Below the pieces are notes generated by a model. The model was not told where the DNA came from and did not search any database. It saw nothing but the letters and a program-made list of their open reading frames with translations. Positions 25,420 to 37,622 of a DNA stretch of 64,000 nt are shown piece after piece; the first letter of the stretch is position 1; every line of letters begins with the position of its first letter. The position numbers were made by a program, and so were the translations under genes. The stretch spans positions 124,001 to 188,000 of the forward strand of contig NZ_CP053069.1 of assembly GCF_013003965.1 (NCBI RefSeq), given 5' to 3'. The stretch is from Usitatibacter rugosus (GTDB taxonomy: Bacteria > Pseudomonadota > Gammaproteobacteria > Burkholderiales > Usitatibacteraceae).

Positions 25420-27978
25420 ATGCCCGCGCCCCAGAACCCCAACCACACGCGTTTCGAAGCCGAGATCGGCCGCTACAACCAGTGGCGCGAGGAGCTCACC
25501 CAGTCCGTCCACGAGTACCACGACTGGCTGGAGAGCAACGGACACCTCGACGTCCAGCAATCGATCCGCTTCTACGACCTCCTCGAGAACCTCAACAAGG
25601 GGCGGCTGCTGCTCGCCTTCCTGGCCGAGTTCTCCCGCGGGAAGTCCGAGCTCATCAACGCCCTCTTCTTCTCCAATTTCAAGGAGCGGCTGCTGCCCTC
25701 CGACGTGGGGCGCACCACGATGTGCCCGACGGAGATCTTCCACGACCCCACCGAGGAGCCGTACCTGAAGCTCCTGTCGGTGGAGACCCGCTACCGGGAC
25801 GAGTCGATCTCGCAGCTGAAGAACATGCCGGTGGAGTGGAGCAAGATCCGCCTGAACACCAACTCCACGGCGGAAATGCAGAAGGCCCTGGCCGCGCTCG
25901 CCGAGACCAAGAAGGTCTACGCGCTCGAAGCCCGCATGCTCGGCCTTTCGCCGATGCTGAACGAGAACGGCGAGCTGCCCGGCGAAGAAGAGCTGGTGGA
26001 AGTGCCCGCGTGGCGCTACGCCATGATCAATTACCCGCACCCGCTGCTGAGCAACGGCCTGTCCATCCTCGACACGCCGGGCCTCAACGCGCTGGGCATG
26101 GAGCCGGAGCTCACGGTCTCCACCATCCCGTCGGCGCATGCGGTGCTGTTCCTGCTTTCGATCGACACCGGCGTCACGAAGAGCGACCTCGAGATCTGGG
26201 ACCGCTACGTCCGCCCGGGCCTGCCGCAGAAGATCGCGGTGCTGAACAAGATCGACCTCATGTGGGACGAGCTGAAGACTCCGCCGGAGATCGACCGCGC
26301 CATCACCCGCATGGTGGATACCACCGGAGCGCATTTGAACCTGCCGCGCGAGCGCATCTTCCCGATCTCGGCGCAGAAGGCGCTGCTGGGCAAGATCCGC
26401 GACGATCCCGCGCTGGTGAAGAAGAGCGGCATCGAGCAGCTCGAGCGCTTCATGGCCGACGAGATCGTCCCGATGAAGCGCTCCATCCTCTGCAAGGCCG
26501 TGGTGAGCGAGATCGGCGGCATGATGAGCTCGTCGCGCGCGCTCGTGGCCAAGAAGCAGGAATCCAACCTCGCCGCCGTGGCCGAGCTCCAGGGCCTGCA
26601 GGGCAAGAGCCGCGACGTGGTGACCAAGCTCTGGCAGAAGATCACCGCCGAGAAGAACGCGTACAACACGTCGCTCGCCGAATACAAGGTCAACAGCGCC
26701 CAGTTCAACGCCAAGCGTGCGGCGCTCATGGACCGGCTCAACCCCGCCCACCTCGACCAGATCATGGGGAAGAGCGAAGCGGCGATGGAAAAGTCCTGGA
26801 CCACCGTGGGCCTGCAGCGCTCGATGCGCGAGATGTCGCGCCTGATGAGCGAGGATTTCGAGACCGTCTTCGTCGCGAGCGAGGACATCAAGAAGATGAT
26901 GCAGGGCGTGTACAACACGTTCATCCAGAAGTTCGGCTTCCAGAAGATGACGCTGCCCTCGCTGGACCTCGACCCGCAGCGCACGAAACTGAAGCTGCTG
27001 GTGCACGAGGCCGAGGCCTTCTCGCGCGACCCGGTCAACGTCGCGCACTACACCGGCCCCTTCATCAAGAAGTTCTACAACACGATCGTGAAGCAGGCGC
27101 GCTTGACGTTCACGGACGCCAAGACGCAGGCCGACCGCTGGGTCCAGGCCGTGATCATGCCGCTCGAGACGCAGATGAAGGACCACAAGCAGCTGCTGCA
27201 GTCGCGCCTCGACAACCTCTCCAAGATCAACGAGAAGACCACCACCATCAACGAGCAGATGGCGGAGCTGAAGAAGGTCGAAGCGGATCTGAAGAAACAG
27301 CGCGACATGATCGAGGGCCTCATCTCCCGCGTGTCCGCCTCCGAGGGACGCGCGCCCATCCCCGACATGGTCGGCGCCCCGCTGGCCCGCCCCGACGACA
27401 CCATCACGCCCGAGATGATGCAGACGGCGCGCATGGCCGCGGCCGGAGCGCAGAAGGCTGCTCCCGCCCCCGCCCCCGTTGCCGCCGTGCCGAGCGCACC
27501 GAAGCCCGCGCCCAGCACCGCCCAACCGATGATCGCTTCCGACGACCTCCTGGCGCAGCTCGCGGCCGTGTCACCCACGGAATCGGTGCCCTCCGCGGTC
27601 GACCGCATGCAGGAGACGCAGCGCCTGGCGCTCGGCATCTCGGGTATTCCGGAGGAGATCCAGCGCACCCAACGTACGAAGCCCTCCGAGGGTGCGGGGA
27701 TGATGGACACGCAGCGCCTGGCGGCTGCAACTCCTCCGCCTGCTGCTGCCGCGCCGGTAGCATCGACTCCCGCTCCGGCGGCCGAGCCGGAGCGCACGCA
27801 GCGCATTCCCAACGCCGAAGGCGACAAGACCGTCCAGATCGCCGCCCTCGACCCCAACTGGCGTCCGCCGGTGCCGGGCACGGAGGTCGAGAAGGATGCG
27901 ACCACCACCCAGCGCCTGGACAACTCGATCCAGCGGCTGCAAGAAGCGAAGCGCCTCCTCCAGAACCTCAAGTCGTAG
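25420..27978 (+). CDS. dynamin-like GTPase with a Thr-Gln-Arg motif tail
   Basis: An 852-residue protein of the bacterial dynamin-like/large GTPase group. GTPase motifs: G1 AEFSRGKSELINAL (69-82), candidate G2 TTMCPTE (99-105), G3 DTPGLN (218-223), G4 NKID (276-279). A long helical stalk follows (about 340-660) with coiled-coil segments such as KINEKTTTINEQMAELKKVE. The remaining 190 residues are Pro/Ala-rich, probably disordered, with five TQR motifs (about 733, 750, 764, 793, 830) and a short terminal helix. No transmembrane helix is evident. Family members remodel or tether membranes; the target here is unknown. It converges on rng across a perfect hairpin. Confidence 0.85.
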   Translation: MPAPQNPNHTRFEAEIGRYNQWREELTQSVHEYHDWLESNGHLDVQQSIRFYDLLENLNKGRLLLAFLAEFSRGKSELINALFFSNFKERLLPSDVGRTTMCPTEIFHDPTEEPYLKLLSVETRYRDESISQLKNMPVEWSKIRLNTNSTAEMQKALAALAETKKVYALEARMLGLSPMLNENGELPGEEELVEVPAWRYAMINYPHPLLSNGLSILDTPGLNALGMEPELTVSTIPSAHAVLFLLSIDTGVTKSDLEIWDRYVRPGLPQKIAVLNKIDLMWDELKTPPEIDRAITRMVDTTGAHLNLPRERIFPISAQKALLGKIRDDPALVKKSGIEQLERFMADEIVPMKRSILCKAVVSEIGGMMSSSRALVAKKQESNLAAVAELQGLQGKSRDVVTKLWQKITAEKNAYNTSLAEYKVNSAQFNAKRAALMDRLNPAHLDQIMGKSEAAMEKSWTTVGLQRSMREMSRLMSEDFETVFVASEDIKKMMQGVYNTFIQKFGFQKMTLPSLDLDPQRTKLKLLVHEAEAFSRDPVNVAHYTGPFIKKFYNTIVKQARLTFTDAKTQADRWVQAVIMPLETQMKDHKQLLQSRLDNLSKINEKTTTINEQMAELKKVEADLKKQRDMIEGLISRVSASEGRAPIPDMVGAPLARPDDTITPEMMQTARMAAAGAQKAAPAPAPVAAVPSAPKPAPSTAQPMIASDDLLAQLAAVSPTESVPSAVDRMQETQRLALGISGIPEEIQRTQRTKPSEGAGMMDTQRLAAATPPPAAAAPVASTPAPAAEPERTQRIPNAEGDKTVQIAALDPNWRPPVPGTEVEKDATTTQRLDNSIQRLQEAKRLLQNLKS

Positions 27979-27990
27979 GAAGCAGGACAG

Positions 27991-28057
27991 GAAGAAATTA
28001 GGGTCAGCTACTTTTTTCGCGTGCTGCGCGAAAAAAGTAGCTGACCCTAATTTCTTC
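27991..28057. repeat. 30-base perfect inverted repeat (family B, copy 3), probable bidirectional terminator
   Basis: Arms 27991-28020 and 28028-28057 pair perfectly around a 7-base loop, and include AATTAGGGTCAGCTACTTTT. Runs of T on one strand and A on the other follow the stem core, so it can terminate both the GTPase gene (+) and rng (-). The right arm touches the rng stop codon. Confidence 0.92.
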
Positions 28058-29508
28058 TACACCAGGATCACGTCGTACTGTTCCTGGGCGTAGGCGGTCT
28101 CGACCTGCATCGAGATGGGCTTCTGGATGAAGTCGCCCAGGGAGGTGAGGCCCTGCGATTCCTCGTCGAGGAAGAGGTCGATCACCTTCTGCGAAGCGAG
28201 GATGCGGTACTCCTTGGCGCTGAACTGCCGATCCACGCGAAGGATCTCGCGCAGGATCTCGTAGCAGATCGTCTGCGCGGTCTTCATCTCGCCGCGCCCC
28301 GCGCACACCGGGCAGGCCTCGCACAGCACGTGGGCCAATGATTCGCGGGTGCGCTTCCTCGTCATCTCCACGAGACCGAGCTGCGTGAAGCCGTTCACGG
28401 TGATGCGCGTGCGGTCCTTCGAGAGGGCCTTCTTGAACTCCGCCAGCACCGCGTCGCGATGCTCCTGCGTGTCCATGTCGATGAAGTCGACGATGATGAT
28501 GCCGCCGAGGTTCCTCAGCCGGAGCTGCCGTGCGATCGCCTGCGTGGCCTCGAGGTTGGTCTTGAAGATCGTGTCGTCGAAGGATCTCCCGGAGACGAAG
28601 CCGCCGGTGTTCACGTCGATGGTCGTGAGCGCCTCGGTCTGGTCGAGGATCACGTAGCCGCCGCTCTTCAGGTCCACGCGGCGTGCCAAGGCCCGCTCGA
28701 TCTCGTCTTCCACCGCGAAGAGGTCGAAGAGGGGCCGCTCGCCCTGGTAGTGCTCCAGCACCGGCAGCGCCGCCGGCGTGTAGCGGGTCGCGAACTCCAG
28801 CAGCTTCTGGTGCGTCTCGCGCGAGTCGACGACGATGCGGTCGGTGTTGCTGGAGACGAAGTCGCGCAGCACCCGTGTTGCGAGCGAGAGGTCCTGGTAG
28901 AGCAGCTCCTGCGGTGCGGCCCTCGTGGCCGACACCTGGATCTGCTTCCACAGGGTGATCAGGTATTCGATGTCCGCGGTGAGCTCGGCATCCGTCGCGG
29001 TCTCGGCCACGGTGCGCACGATGAAGCCGCCCGATTCGCCCGCGGGGATCAGCGCGTGGACCTTCTCGCGCAGGTGCTCGCGCTCGACTTCGTCCTCGAT
29101 CCGCTGCGAGATGCCGATGTGCGGGTCCTGCGGCAGGTACACGAGCAGCCGCCCGGCGATCGACACCTGCGTGGAAAGGCGTGCGCCCTTGGAGCCGATC
29201 GGATCCTTCACCACCTGCACGAGCAGCGTCTGCCCTTCGGTGAGGATGCGCTCGATGGGCCGCTCGACACCGCCGTTGCGCGCGGACCAGATGTCGGCCA
29301 CGTGCAGGAAGGCGGCGCGGGTGAGGCCGATCTCGACGAACGCGGATTGCATGCCCGGCAGCACGCGGCACACGCGGCCCAGGTAGACGTTGCCCACGAG
29401 GCCGCGGCTCGAGTCGCGCTCGATGTGCAGCTCCTGCACCGAGCCCTGCTCGGTGAGCGCGACCCGCGTTTCCTGCGGGGTGACGTTGATGAGGATCTGC
29501 TCGTTCAT
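28057..29508 (-). CDS. rng: ribonuclease G
   Basis: A 483-residue RNase E/G-family endonuclease that trims 16S rRNA 5' ends and cleaves AU-rich RNA. An S1-like domain (NVYLGRVCRVLPGMQSAFVE, about 39-58) is followed by the catalytic core with TIDVNTGGFVSG, IIIVDFIDM (metal-binding acidic residues), and the zinc-link cysteines CEACPVCAGRG. There is no long C-terminal degradosome scaffold, so it is RNase G rather than RNase E. It heads away from maf, with a family C repeat in between. The start ATG follows GCGAGCCACCG with no strong ribosome site. Confidence 0.95.
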   Translation of the reverse strand: MNEQILINVTPQETRVALTEQGSVQELHIERDSSRGLVGNVYLGRVCRVLPGMQSAFVEIGLTRAAFLHVADIWSARNGGVERPIERILTEGQTLLVQVVKDPIGSKGARLSTQVSIAGRLLVYLPQDPHIGISQRIEDEVEREHLREKVHALIPAGESGGFIVRTVAETATDAELTADIEYLITLWKQIQVSATRAAPQELLYQDLSLATRVLRDFVSSNTDRIVVDSRETHQKLLEFATRYTPAALPVLEHYQGERPLFDLFAVEDEIERALARRVDLKSGGYVILDQTEALTTIDVNTGGFVSGRSFDDTIFKTNLEATQAIARQLRLRNLGGIIIVDFIDMDTQEHRDAVLAEFKKALSKDRTRITVNGFTQLGLVEMTRKRTRESLAHVLCEACPVCAGRGEMKTAQTICYEILREILRVDRQFSAKEYRILASQKVIDLFLDEESQGLTSLGDFIQKPISMQVETAYAQEQYDVILV

Positions 29509-29535
29509 CGGTGGCTCGCGGAAAGACTAAGGCGA

Positions 29536-29677
29536 TGTCCACGGATAAACACGGATAAACACGGATGGATTCCAACCACGAATCCATCGAAGCGAGAATG
29601 GAGGGTGTCCGCTAGCTAACGGTGCAGCACCTCATGTCCTCGAAACCCATCTGTGTTTATCCGTGTTTATCCGTGGA
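29536..29677. repeat. inverted repeat of tandem ACGGATAAAC units (family C, copy 2)
   Basis: Left arm 29536-29566 is identical to that of copy 1 (TGTCC, ACGGATAAAC twice, ACGGAT). Right arm 29649-29677 is the inverse complement with the same single mismatch. The 82-base centre differs from copy 1 in sequence and length. It occupies the rng-maf gap. Confidence 0.9.
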
Positions 29678-29715
29678 TGAAAAAGTCTTGGGTCCGCAGC
29701 GGAGCGTGAAGCCCG

Positions 29716-30321
29716 TCAGGGGACGGTGACGCCGAATTCCCGTAGAAGGCGGGCCGTCTCGAAAAGCGGCAGGCCCATGACCCCAGTGTAACTCCCCTCG
29801 AGGCGCTCGACGAAGACGGCGGCGCGGCCCTGGATGGCATAGGCGCCGGCCTTGTCGAAGGGCTCGCCGGAGGCCACGTAGGCCGTGATGCGCTCCGCAT
29901 CCAGGGGCGTGAAGGTGACGAGCGACTCGCTCACCTCCATTCGCGTCCGGTCCTCGAACTTGAGCGCCACGGCGGTGAGCACGCGGTGCTGGGTGCCGGA
30001 GAGGAGGGTGAGCATGCGCTCGGCGTCGGCCCGGTCCGCGGGCTTGCCGAGGATCTCGCTCGCGAGCGCGACGGTCGTGTCGGCGGCGAGGACGGGCTTT
30101 CTCTGCAGGCCGCGGCGCATCACGACGCGATCCCAGGCGGCGTTCACCTTGAGGTCGGTCACGCGCCGCACGTAGTCGTCGGGCTGCTCGCCGGGCTGCA
30201 CGTCCTCGCTGGTCTCGTTGTCCTGGCGGTTGCCCTCGCGAAACAGCAGCGGCTCGAACTTGACCCCGATCTGCTGCAGCAGCTCTCGGCGGCGGGGGCT
30301 TCGGGAGGCCAGGTAGATCAT
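29716..30321 (-). CDS. maf: Maf-family nucleoside triphosphate pyrophosphatase
   Basis: A 201-residue house-cleaning enzyme that hydrolyses non-canonical or modified NTPs to NMP and pyrophosphate. Seen: the N-terminal P-loop-like IYLASRSPRRRELLQQIGVK (2-21), the catalytic aspartate in LAADTTVAL, and PFDKAGAYAIQGRAA. It starts 10 bases after the rlmH stop, in the conserved order rsfS-rlmH-maf-rng. Confidence 0.94.
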   Translation of the reverse strand: MIYLASRSPRRRELLQQIGVKFEPLLFREGNRQDNETSEDVQPGEQPDDYVRRVTDLKVNAAWDRVVMRRGLQRKPVLAADTTVALASEILGKPADRADAERMLTLLSGTQHRVLTAVALKFEDRTRMEVSESLVTFTPLDAERITAYVASGEPFDKAGAYAIQGRAAVFVERLEGSYTGVMGLPLFETARLLREFGVTVP

Positions 30322-30330
30322 GGTGAGTTC

Positions 30331-30801
30331 TTATTCGCGGTGATAAGGGTGCCGGGCGAGGATAGACCAGGCGCGGTAAAGCTGCTCGGCGAGCACCACC
30401 CGCACCATCGCGTGCGGCAGCGTGAGGGGGGAGAGCGAGATGAGCTTGGAGGCACGCTCGCGCACCTCCGTCCCGTGGCCGTCGGCGCCGCCGATGGCGA
30501 AGGCCGGGTTGGTCCCGTCGCGCATCCATTCGGCGAGCATCACCGAGAGGCCCTGCGTCGTCACCGCGCGGCCCTTCTCGTCCAGCGCGATCAGCGTGTC
30601 GCCCTTCGGGAGTGCCCCCAGCAGGCGCTCGCCTTCGAGGGCCTTCGCCTTCTCCGTGGTCTTGCCGGAGGTGCGGTCCTCGGGCTTCAGCTCGACGAGA
30701 TCGAGGCGGATCTCCGGAGGCATCCGCTTCGCGTACTCCTGGTAGCCCTCCTGCACCCACGAGGGCATCTTGTGGCCGATCGCGAGGACGGTGACGCGCA
30801 C
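30331..30801 (-). CDS. rlmH: 23S rRNA pseudouridine(1915) N3-methyltransferase RlmH
   Basis: A 156-residue SPOUT methyltransferase that methylates pseudouridine 1915 of 23S rRNA in helix 69. The length and motifs fit exactly: YAKRMPPEIRLDLVELKPE, LDEKGRAVTTQGLSVMLAEW, FAIGGADGHG (SAM knot), and the C-terminal LAEQLYRAWSILARHPYHRE. It lies 2 bases after rsfS. Confidence 0.96.
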   Translation of the reverse strand: MRVTVLAIGHKMPSWVQEGYQEYAKRMPPEIRLDLVELKPEDRTSGKTTEKAKALEGERLLGALPKGDTLIALDEKGRAVTTQGLSVMLAEWMRDGTNPAFAIGGADGHGTEVRERASKLISLSPLTLPHAMVRVVLAEQLYRAWSILARHPYHRE

Positions 30802-30803
30802 CT

Positions 30804-31481
30804 TCAGCCGGCGCGCTTCTTCGCGGCCTTCTTCGCCGCGGGCTTCTTCTTCACGGCAGCCTTCTTGGCGGCCGGCTTCTTCGCAACGGCCTTCTTCGCC
30901 GCCGGTTTCTTCGCAACGGTCTTCTTCGCGACGGGCTTCTTCGCCGCGGGCTTCTTCACGGCGGGTTTCTTCTCGGCAGGCTTTTTCACGGCGGGCTTCT
31001 TCGCGGCCGGTTTCTTCGCCACAGGCTTCTTGACGGTGGGCTTCTTTGCCGCGGGCTCCTTCGCCTCCGTCTTCTTGCGCGGCGGCCGCGTGGGCACCGG
31101 GATCGTCGTGGTGTCGACCGGCTCCGTGGAGTTCACCACCGGATCGCTCTTGCCCTCGCCCCAGAGCTCCTCGAGGTTGTAGTAGCGGCGCGCCACCGGC
31201 TGCATGATGTGCGCGACTACGTCGCCGGCATCCACGAGGATCCAGTCCCCAGTCCCCTCGCCCTCCATGCCGATCACGACGGAGCCGGCTTCCTTCAGCT
31301 TGTCCTTCACGTGGTGGGCGAGCGCCTTCGTCTGGCGCGCGGATTCGGCGGTGGCGACCACGATCCAGTCGAACGCGTACGTGACCTTGCGCACGTCGAT
31401 GGCGAGGATGTCGCGGGCCTTGATGTCGTCGAGCGCCTCGACCACGAGGCGTTTCTTGGCGGGAGTGGAGAGTGAGGTCAT
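30804..31481 (-). CDS. rsfS: ribosome silencing factor RsfS with a long Lys/Ala/Pro tail
   Basis: Residues 10-112 are a complete RsfS domain (VVEALDDIKARDILAIDVRK; WIVVATAESARQTKALAHHV; GDWILVDAGDVVAHIMQPVA; RRYYNLEELWG), the factor that binds ribosomal protein uL14 and blocks subunit joining in starvation. A linker (113-135) leads to a 90-residue tail made of repeated KKPA/KKPV/AKK units, like histone H1-type proteins. The tail nearly doubles the usual length of about 105-120 residues and would carry a large positive charge, suited to rRNA or DNA binding. It adjoins nadD directly, the normal neighbour. Confidence 0.93.
   Translation of the reverse strand: MTSLSTPAKKRLVVEALDDIKARDILAIDVRKVTYAFDWIVVATAESARQTKALAHHVKDKLKEAGSVVIGMEGEGTGDWILVDAGDVVAHIMQPVARRYYNLEELWGEGKSDPVVNSTEPVDTTTIPVPTRPPRKKTEAKEPAAKKPTVKKPVAKKPAAKKPAVKKPAEKKPAVKKPAAKKPVAKKTVAKKPAAKKAVAKKPAAKKAAVKKKPAAKKAAKKRAG
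30810..31076 (-). repeat. in-frame minisatellite encoding the RsfS KKPA tail
   Basis: About twenty degenerate 12- to 15-base units (plus strand GGCTTCTTCG with variants) encode AAKKP/AVKKP. Such arrays change length by slippage, so the tail length probably varies between strains. Confidence 0.8.
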
Positions 31482-32141
31482 TCAGGTTCCGGAGTGGTAG
31501 AGCTTGTGGGAGCGGATGTATTCCGCCACGGGATCGGGCGTGAGGTAACGGATAGACCCGTCATCCTTCACGAGGTTTCGGATCGCGGTGCTGGCGATGG
31601 CGAGCGGCGTCATCGAGAAGGTCATCACCTTGCCGGCGGGGGAGCCGAGCAGCTCGCGCAGGTTCAGCGTGACGCGCGGGCCCACATCCGCGTGGAAGGC
31701 GCCCGGGCCCTTGGAAAGCCACTCGGTGTCGTCGGCGCGGATGGCCACGGCGAAGTGCGCAAGGTCGAAGAGCTCGGTCCACCGGTGCCAGGTGTGGATC
31801 TGGCCGAAGGCGTCGGAGCCCAGCAGGAAGACCAAGGGCACTTGCGGCCCGCGCTCGGCGCGGACCTCGGCCAGCGTGTCGTACGTGTACGTGGGCCCGC
31901 TGCGGCGAAGCTCGCGGTCGTCCACGTCGAAGCGCGCGTCGCGCTGGATGGCGAGCTTCACCATCGTGAGGCGCTGCTCGGCCGTGGCGTGCGCGGCGGC
32001 GCCCCGGTGATAAGGAAGGCCCGCGGGCAGGAAGATCACCTGCTCCAGCTTGAACGCCTCGGCGAGCTCGGTGGCAAGCCGCAGGTGCCCGAAGTGGATC
32101 GGATCGAATGTCCCGCCGAAAAGGCCCAGGGGGCTCGTCAT
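31482..32141 (-). CDS. nadD: nicotinate-nucleotide adenylyltransferase
   Basis: A 219-residue enzyme that joins nicotinate mononucleotide and ATP to form deamido-NAD. The nucleotidyltransferase signature GLFGGTFDPIHFGHLRLA (7-24) includes the HxGH-type FGH, and the C-terminal ISSTxIR-like IASTAIRNLVKD is present. PAGLPYHRG is the usual substrate loop. It lies between proA (18 bases upstream) and rsfS. Confidence 0.95.
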   Translation of the reverse strand: MTSPLGLFGGTFDPIHFGHLRLATELAEAFKLEQVIFLPAGLPYHRGAAAHATAEQRLTMVKLAIQRDARFDVDDRELRRSGPTYTYDTLAEVRAERGPQVPLVFLLGSDAFGQIHTWHRWTELFDLAHFAVAIRADDTEWLSKGPGAFHADVGPRVTLNLRELLGSPAGKVMTFSMTPLAIASTAIRNLVKDDGSIRYLTPDPVAEYIRSHKLYHSGT

Positions 32142-32159
32142 CGGTCCGGCATCGCGCGG

Positions 32160-33443
32160 TCAGCTCCGGACGTGGCCGTCGCCCAGCACGACCCACTTGC
32201 GGGACGTGAGGCCTTCGAGACCGACCGGGCCACGAGCGTGCAGCTTGTTGGTGGAGATGCCGACTTCCGCGCCGAGTCCGTACTCGAAGCCGTCGGCGAA
32301 GCGGGTGGACGCGTTCACCATCACGCTCGAGGAATCGACCTCGCGGAGGAAACGCTGCGCGCACGCCCAGTTCTCGGTGACGATCGCATCCGTGTGCTGC
32401 GAGCCGTACTGCGCGATGTGCTCCATCGCCTCGTCCAGGCCGGCGACGACTTTGATGGACACGATGGGCGCCAGGTACTCGGCGTACCAGTCGTCCTCGG
32501 TGGCGAGCTTGGCCTCGTGGATGTACTTGCGCGTCTCGGCACAGCCGCGAATCTCCACGCCCTTGGCCACATAGACCTTGCCGATCTCCTGCAGGAAGGC
32601 GCTGGCGACATGGCGCGCGACCAGCAACGTCTCCATCGTGTTGCAGGTGCCGTAGCGCTGGGTCTTCGCGTTGTCCGCGACGCGCACGGCCTTCGCAAGA
32701 TCGGCGCTCGCGTCCACGTACACGTGGCACACGCCGTCCAGGTGCTTGATGACGGGGACGCGCGCATCCTTCGCGACACGCTCGATGAGGCTCTTGCCGC
32801 CGCGAGGGACGACCACATCCACGTAGCCTTCCATCGCGATCAGCTCGCCCACCGCGGCGCGGTCGGTCGTCTCCACGAGCTGGATCGCGGCCTCGGGGAG
32901 CCCCGCTTTCTTCAGGCCATCGGCGAGGCACGCGGCGATCGCCTGGTTGGAATGCGTCGCCTCACTGCCGCCGCGCAGGATGCACGCGTTGCCGGACTTG
33001 AGACAGAGCGCGCCCGCGTCGGCCGTCACATCGGGTCGCGACTCGTAGATGATCGCGACGACACCCAGCGGCACCCGCATGTGGCCCACCTGGATGCCGG
33101 AGGGGCGATAGGCGAGATCGGTGATGGCGCCGACGGGATCGGGGAGGGTGGCCACTTGTCGTAGCCCCGCGGCCATCTCCTCGACCGCCTTGGCGGTGAG
33201 CACGAGGCGGTCGATGAACGCGTCGTCGCGGCCCTCGGCGCGCGCGGCCTTCACGTCGCGCGCGTTGGCGGCGAGGATGGTCTTCTCGCGTTCCTCCATC
33301 GCCTCCGCCGCCGCGAGCAGCGCCGCATTCTTCGCAGCCGTCGGCGCCCGCGCCAGCTCGCGCGCTGCTTTCCGCGCGGCCTTGCCGAGGGCCAGCATCG
33401 CGTCGCGCAGCTCGGAATCCGGGAGGTCGTTGGGCATGTTCAT
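32160..33443 (-). CDS. proA: glutamate-5-semialdehyde dehydrogenase (gamma-glutamyl phosphate reductase)
   Basis: A 427-residue aldehyde-dehydrogenase-fold enzyme that reduces gamma-glutamyl phosphate with NADPH in proline synthesis. The catalytic Cys is in [13 protein letters not shown]; other marks are [34 protein letters not shown], and the C-terminal [20 protein letters not shown]. The ATG at 33443 overlaps the holA stop by 4 bases; the second codon pair MNMP offers an alternative ATG at 33437. proB is not in this window; proC is at 3944. Confidence 0.96.
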   Translation of the reverse strand: MNMPNDLPDSELRDAMLALGKAARKAARELARAPTAAKNAALLAAAEAMEEREKTILAANARDVKAARAEGRDDAFIDRLVLTAKAVEEMAAGLRQVATLPDPVGAITDLAYRPSGIQVGHMRVPLGVVAIIYESRPDVTADAGALCLKSGNACILRGGSEATHSNQAIAACLADGLKKAGLPEAAIQLVETTDRAAVGELIAMEGYVDVVVPRGGKSLIERVAKDARVPVIKHLDGVCHVYVDASADLAKAVRVADNAKTQRYGTCNTMETLLVARHVASAFLQEIGKVYVAKGVEIRGCAETRKYIHEAKLATEDDWYAEYLAPIVSIKVVAGLDEAMEHIAQYGSQHTDAIVTENWACAQRFLREVDSSSVMVNASTRFADGFEYGLGAEVGISTNKLHARGPVGLEGLTSRKWVVLGDGHVRS

Positions 33444-34440
33444 GCGGCGAGGGAAGTCTTCATGACGGGCGCGCCGGCGAGGCCCAGCGACATCTCGAGC
33501 ACGCTGTCCCATGGATCGCCGGTCTCGACGCCTTTGATCATGCGGTCGATCTTGTGGGCCCGCAAGAGTTCGCGCCCGAAGCTCGCGGCGTCGTGCTTGC
33601 GCGCGGTCTTCGCGAGGGCCTGCTGGCGCTCGGGCGGCATGAAGCGGCGCGGGCGCTGGCCGGCGGAGATCGTCATCATCAGGCGCAGCTCTTCGGAGAG
33701 CTGCCACAACAGCAGCGGCAGCGGTTCGCCCTCGGCCTCGAGGGAATCGACCACCTTGGCAATCTTCGCGCGATCCGCATCGTGGATCGCTTCCAGCAGG
33801 CCGTCGCGTTCGAAGCGAGAGACGTCGGTCACCGCCTCGCGGATCGATTCCAGCGACACCTCGCCCTCCGGAAGCAGCAAGGCGAGCTTCTCGACTTCCT
33901 GGCGCGCGGCGAGGAGGTTGCCTTCGACGCGGTCGGCGAGCCACTCGAGCGTTTCCACCGAGGCTTGCTGCTTCTGGCGCGCGAGGCGGGAAGCCAGCCA
34001 ATCGGGCAATTCATCGCGCGTGACGGGCTTGGCCTCGATCACGGAGCCCGCGGCATCGAGTGCTTCGAACCAAGTGGACTTCAACTGCTGCCAGTCGAGC
34101 TCGGGCAGGAAGACGAGCGTCACCGTGTCGTCCGGCAGTTTCGAGGTGTACGCAACGATCGCCTTCGAGCCTTCGACGCCGGGCTTGCCCGTGGGAATGC
34201 GCAGCTCGAAGAGCTTGAGCGACGCGAAGAGCGAAAGGTTGGACGCCGACGCGGCGAGCTTGCCCCAGTCCGCGCCCGGCTCGGCGGTGAAGACCTCGCG
34301 CTCGGTGTAACCGGCGGCGCGCGCGGCATCGCGGATGCGGTCGGAAGCCTCGAGGGCGGCCAGCGCCTCGGGGCCGTGGATCACGTAGAGCGGGGCGAGC
34401 CCCTTCTTCAGCGACGCGTCGAGCGTGCGGATCGCGAGCT

Positions 34441-34444
<4 letters not shown>
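33440..34444 (-). CDS. holA: DNA polymerase III delta subunit
   Basis: A 334-residue clamp-loader subunit that opens the beta clamp. The N-terminal AAA-like domain has [20 protein letters not shown], and the middle/C-terminal domains have [40 protein letters not shown], and [20 protein letters not shown]. It overlaps lptE by 4 bases upstream and proA by 4 downstream. leuS-lptE-holA is a conserved proteobacterial order. Confidence 0.93.
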
Positions 34445-37618
<3,174 letters not shown>

Positions 37619-37622
37619 TCAC

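Noticed and set aside
30810-31076. KKPA stretch as a separate histone-like gene
   Set aside because: It is in frame with the RsfS domain, with no stop or start between them.
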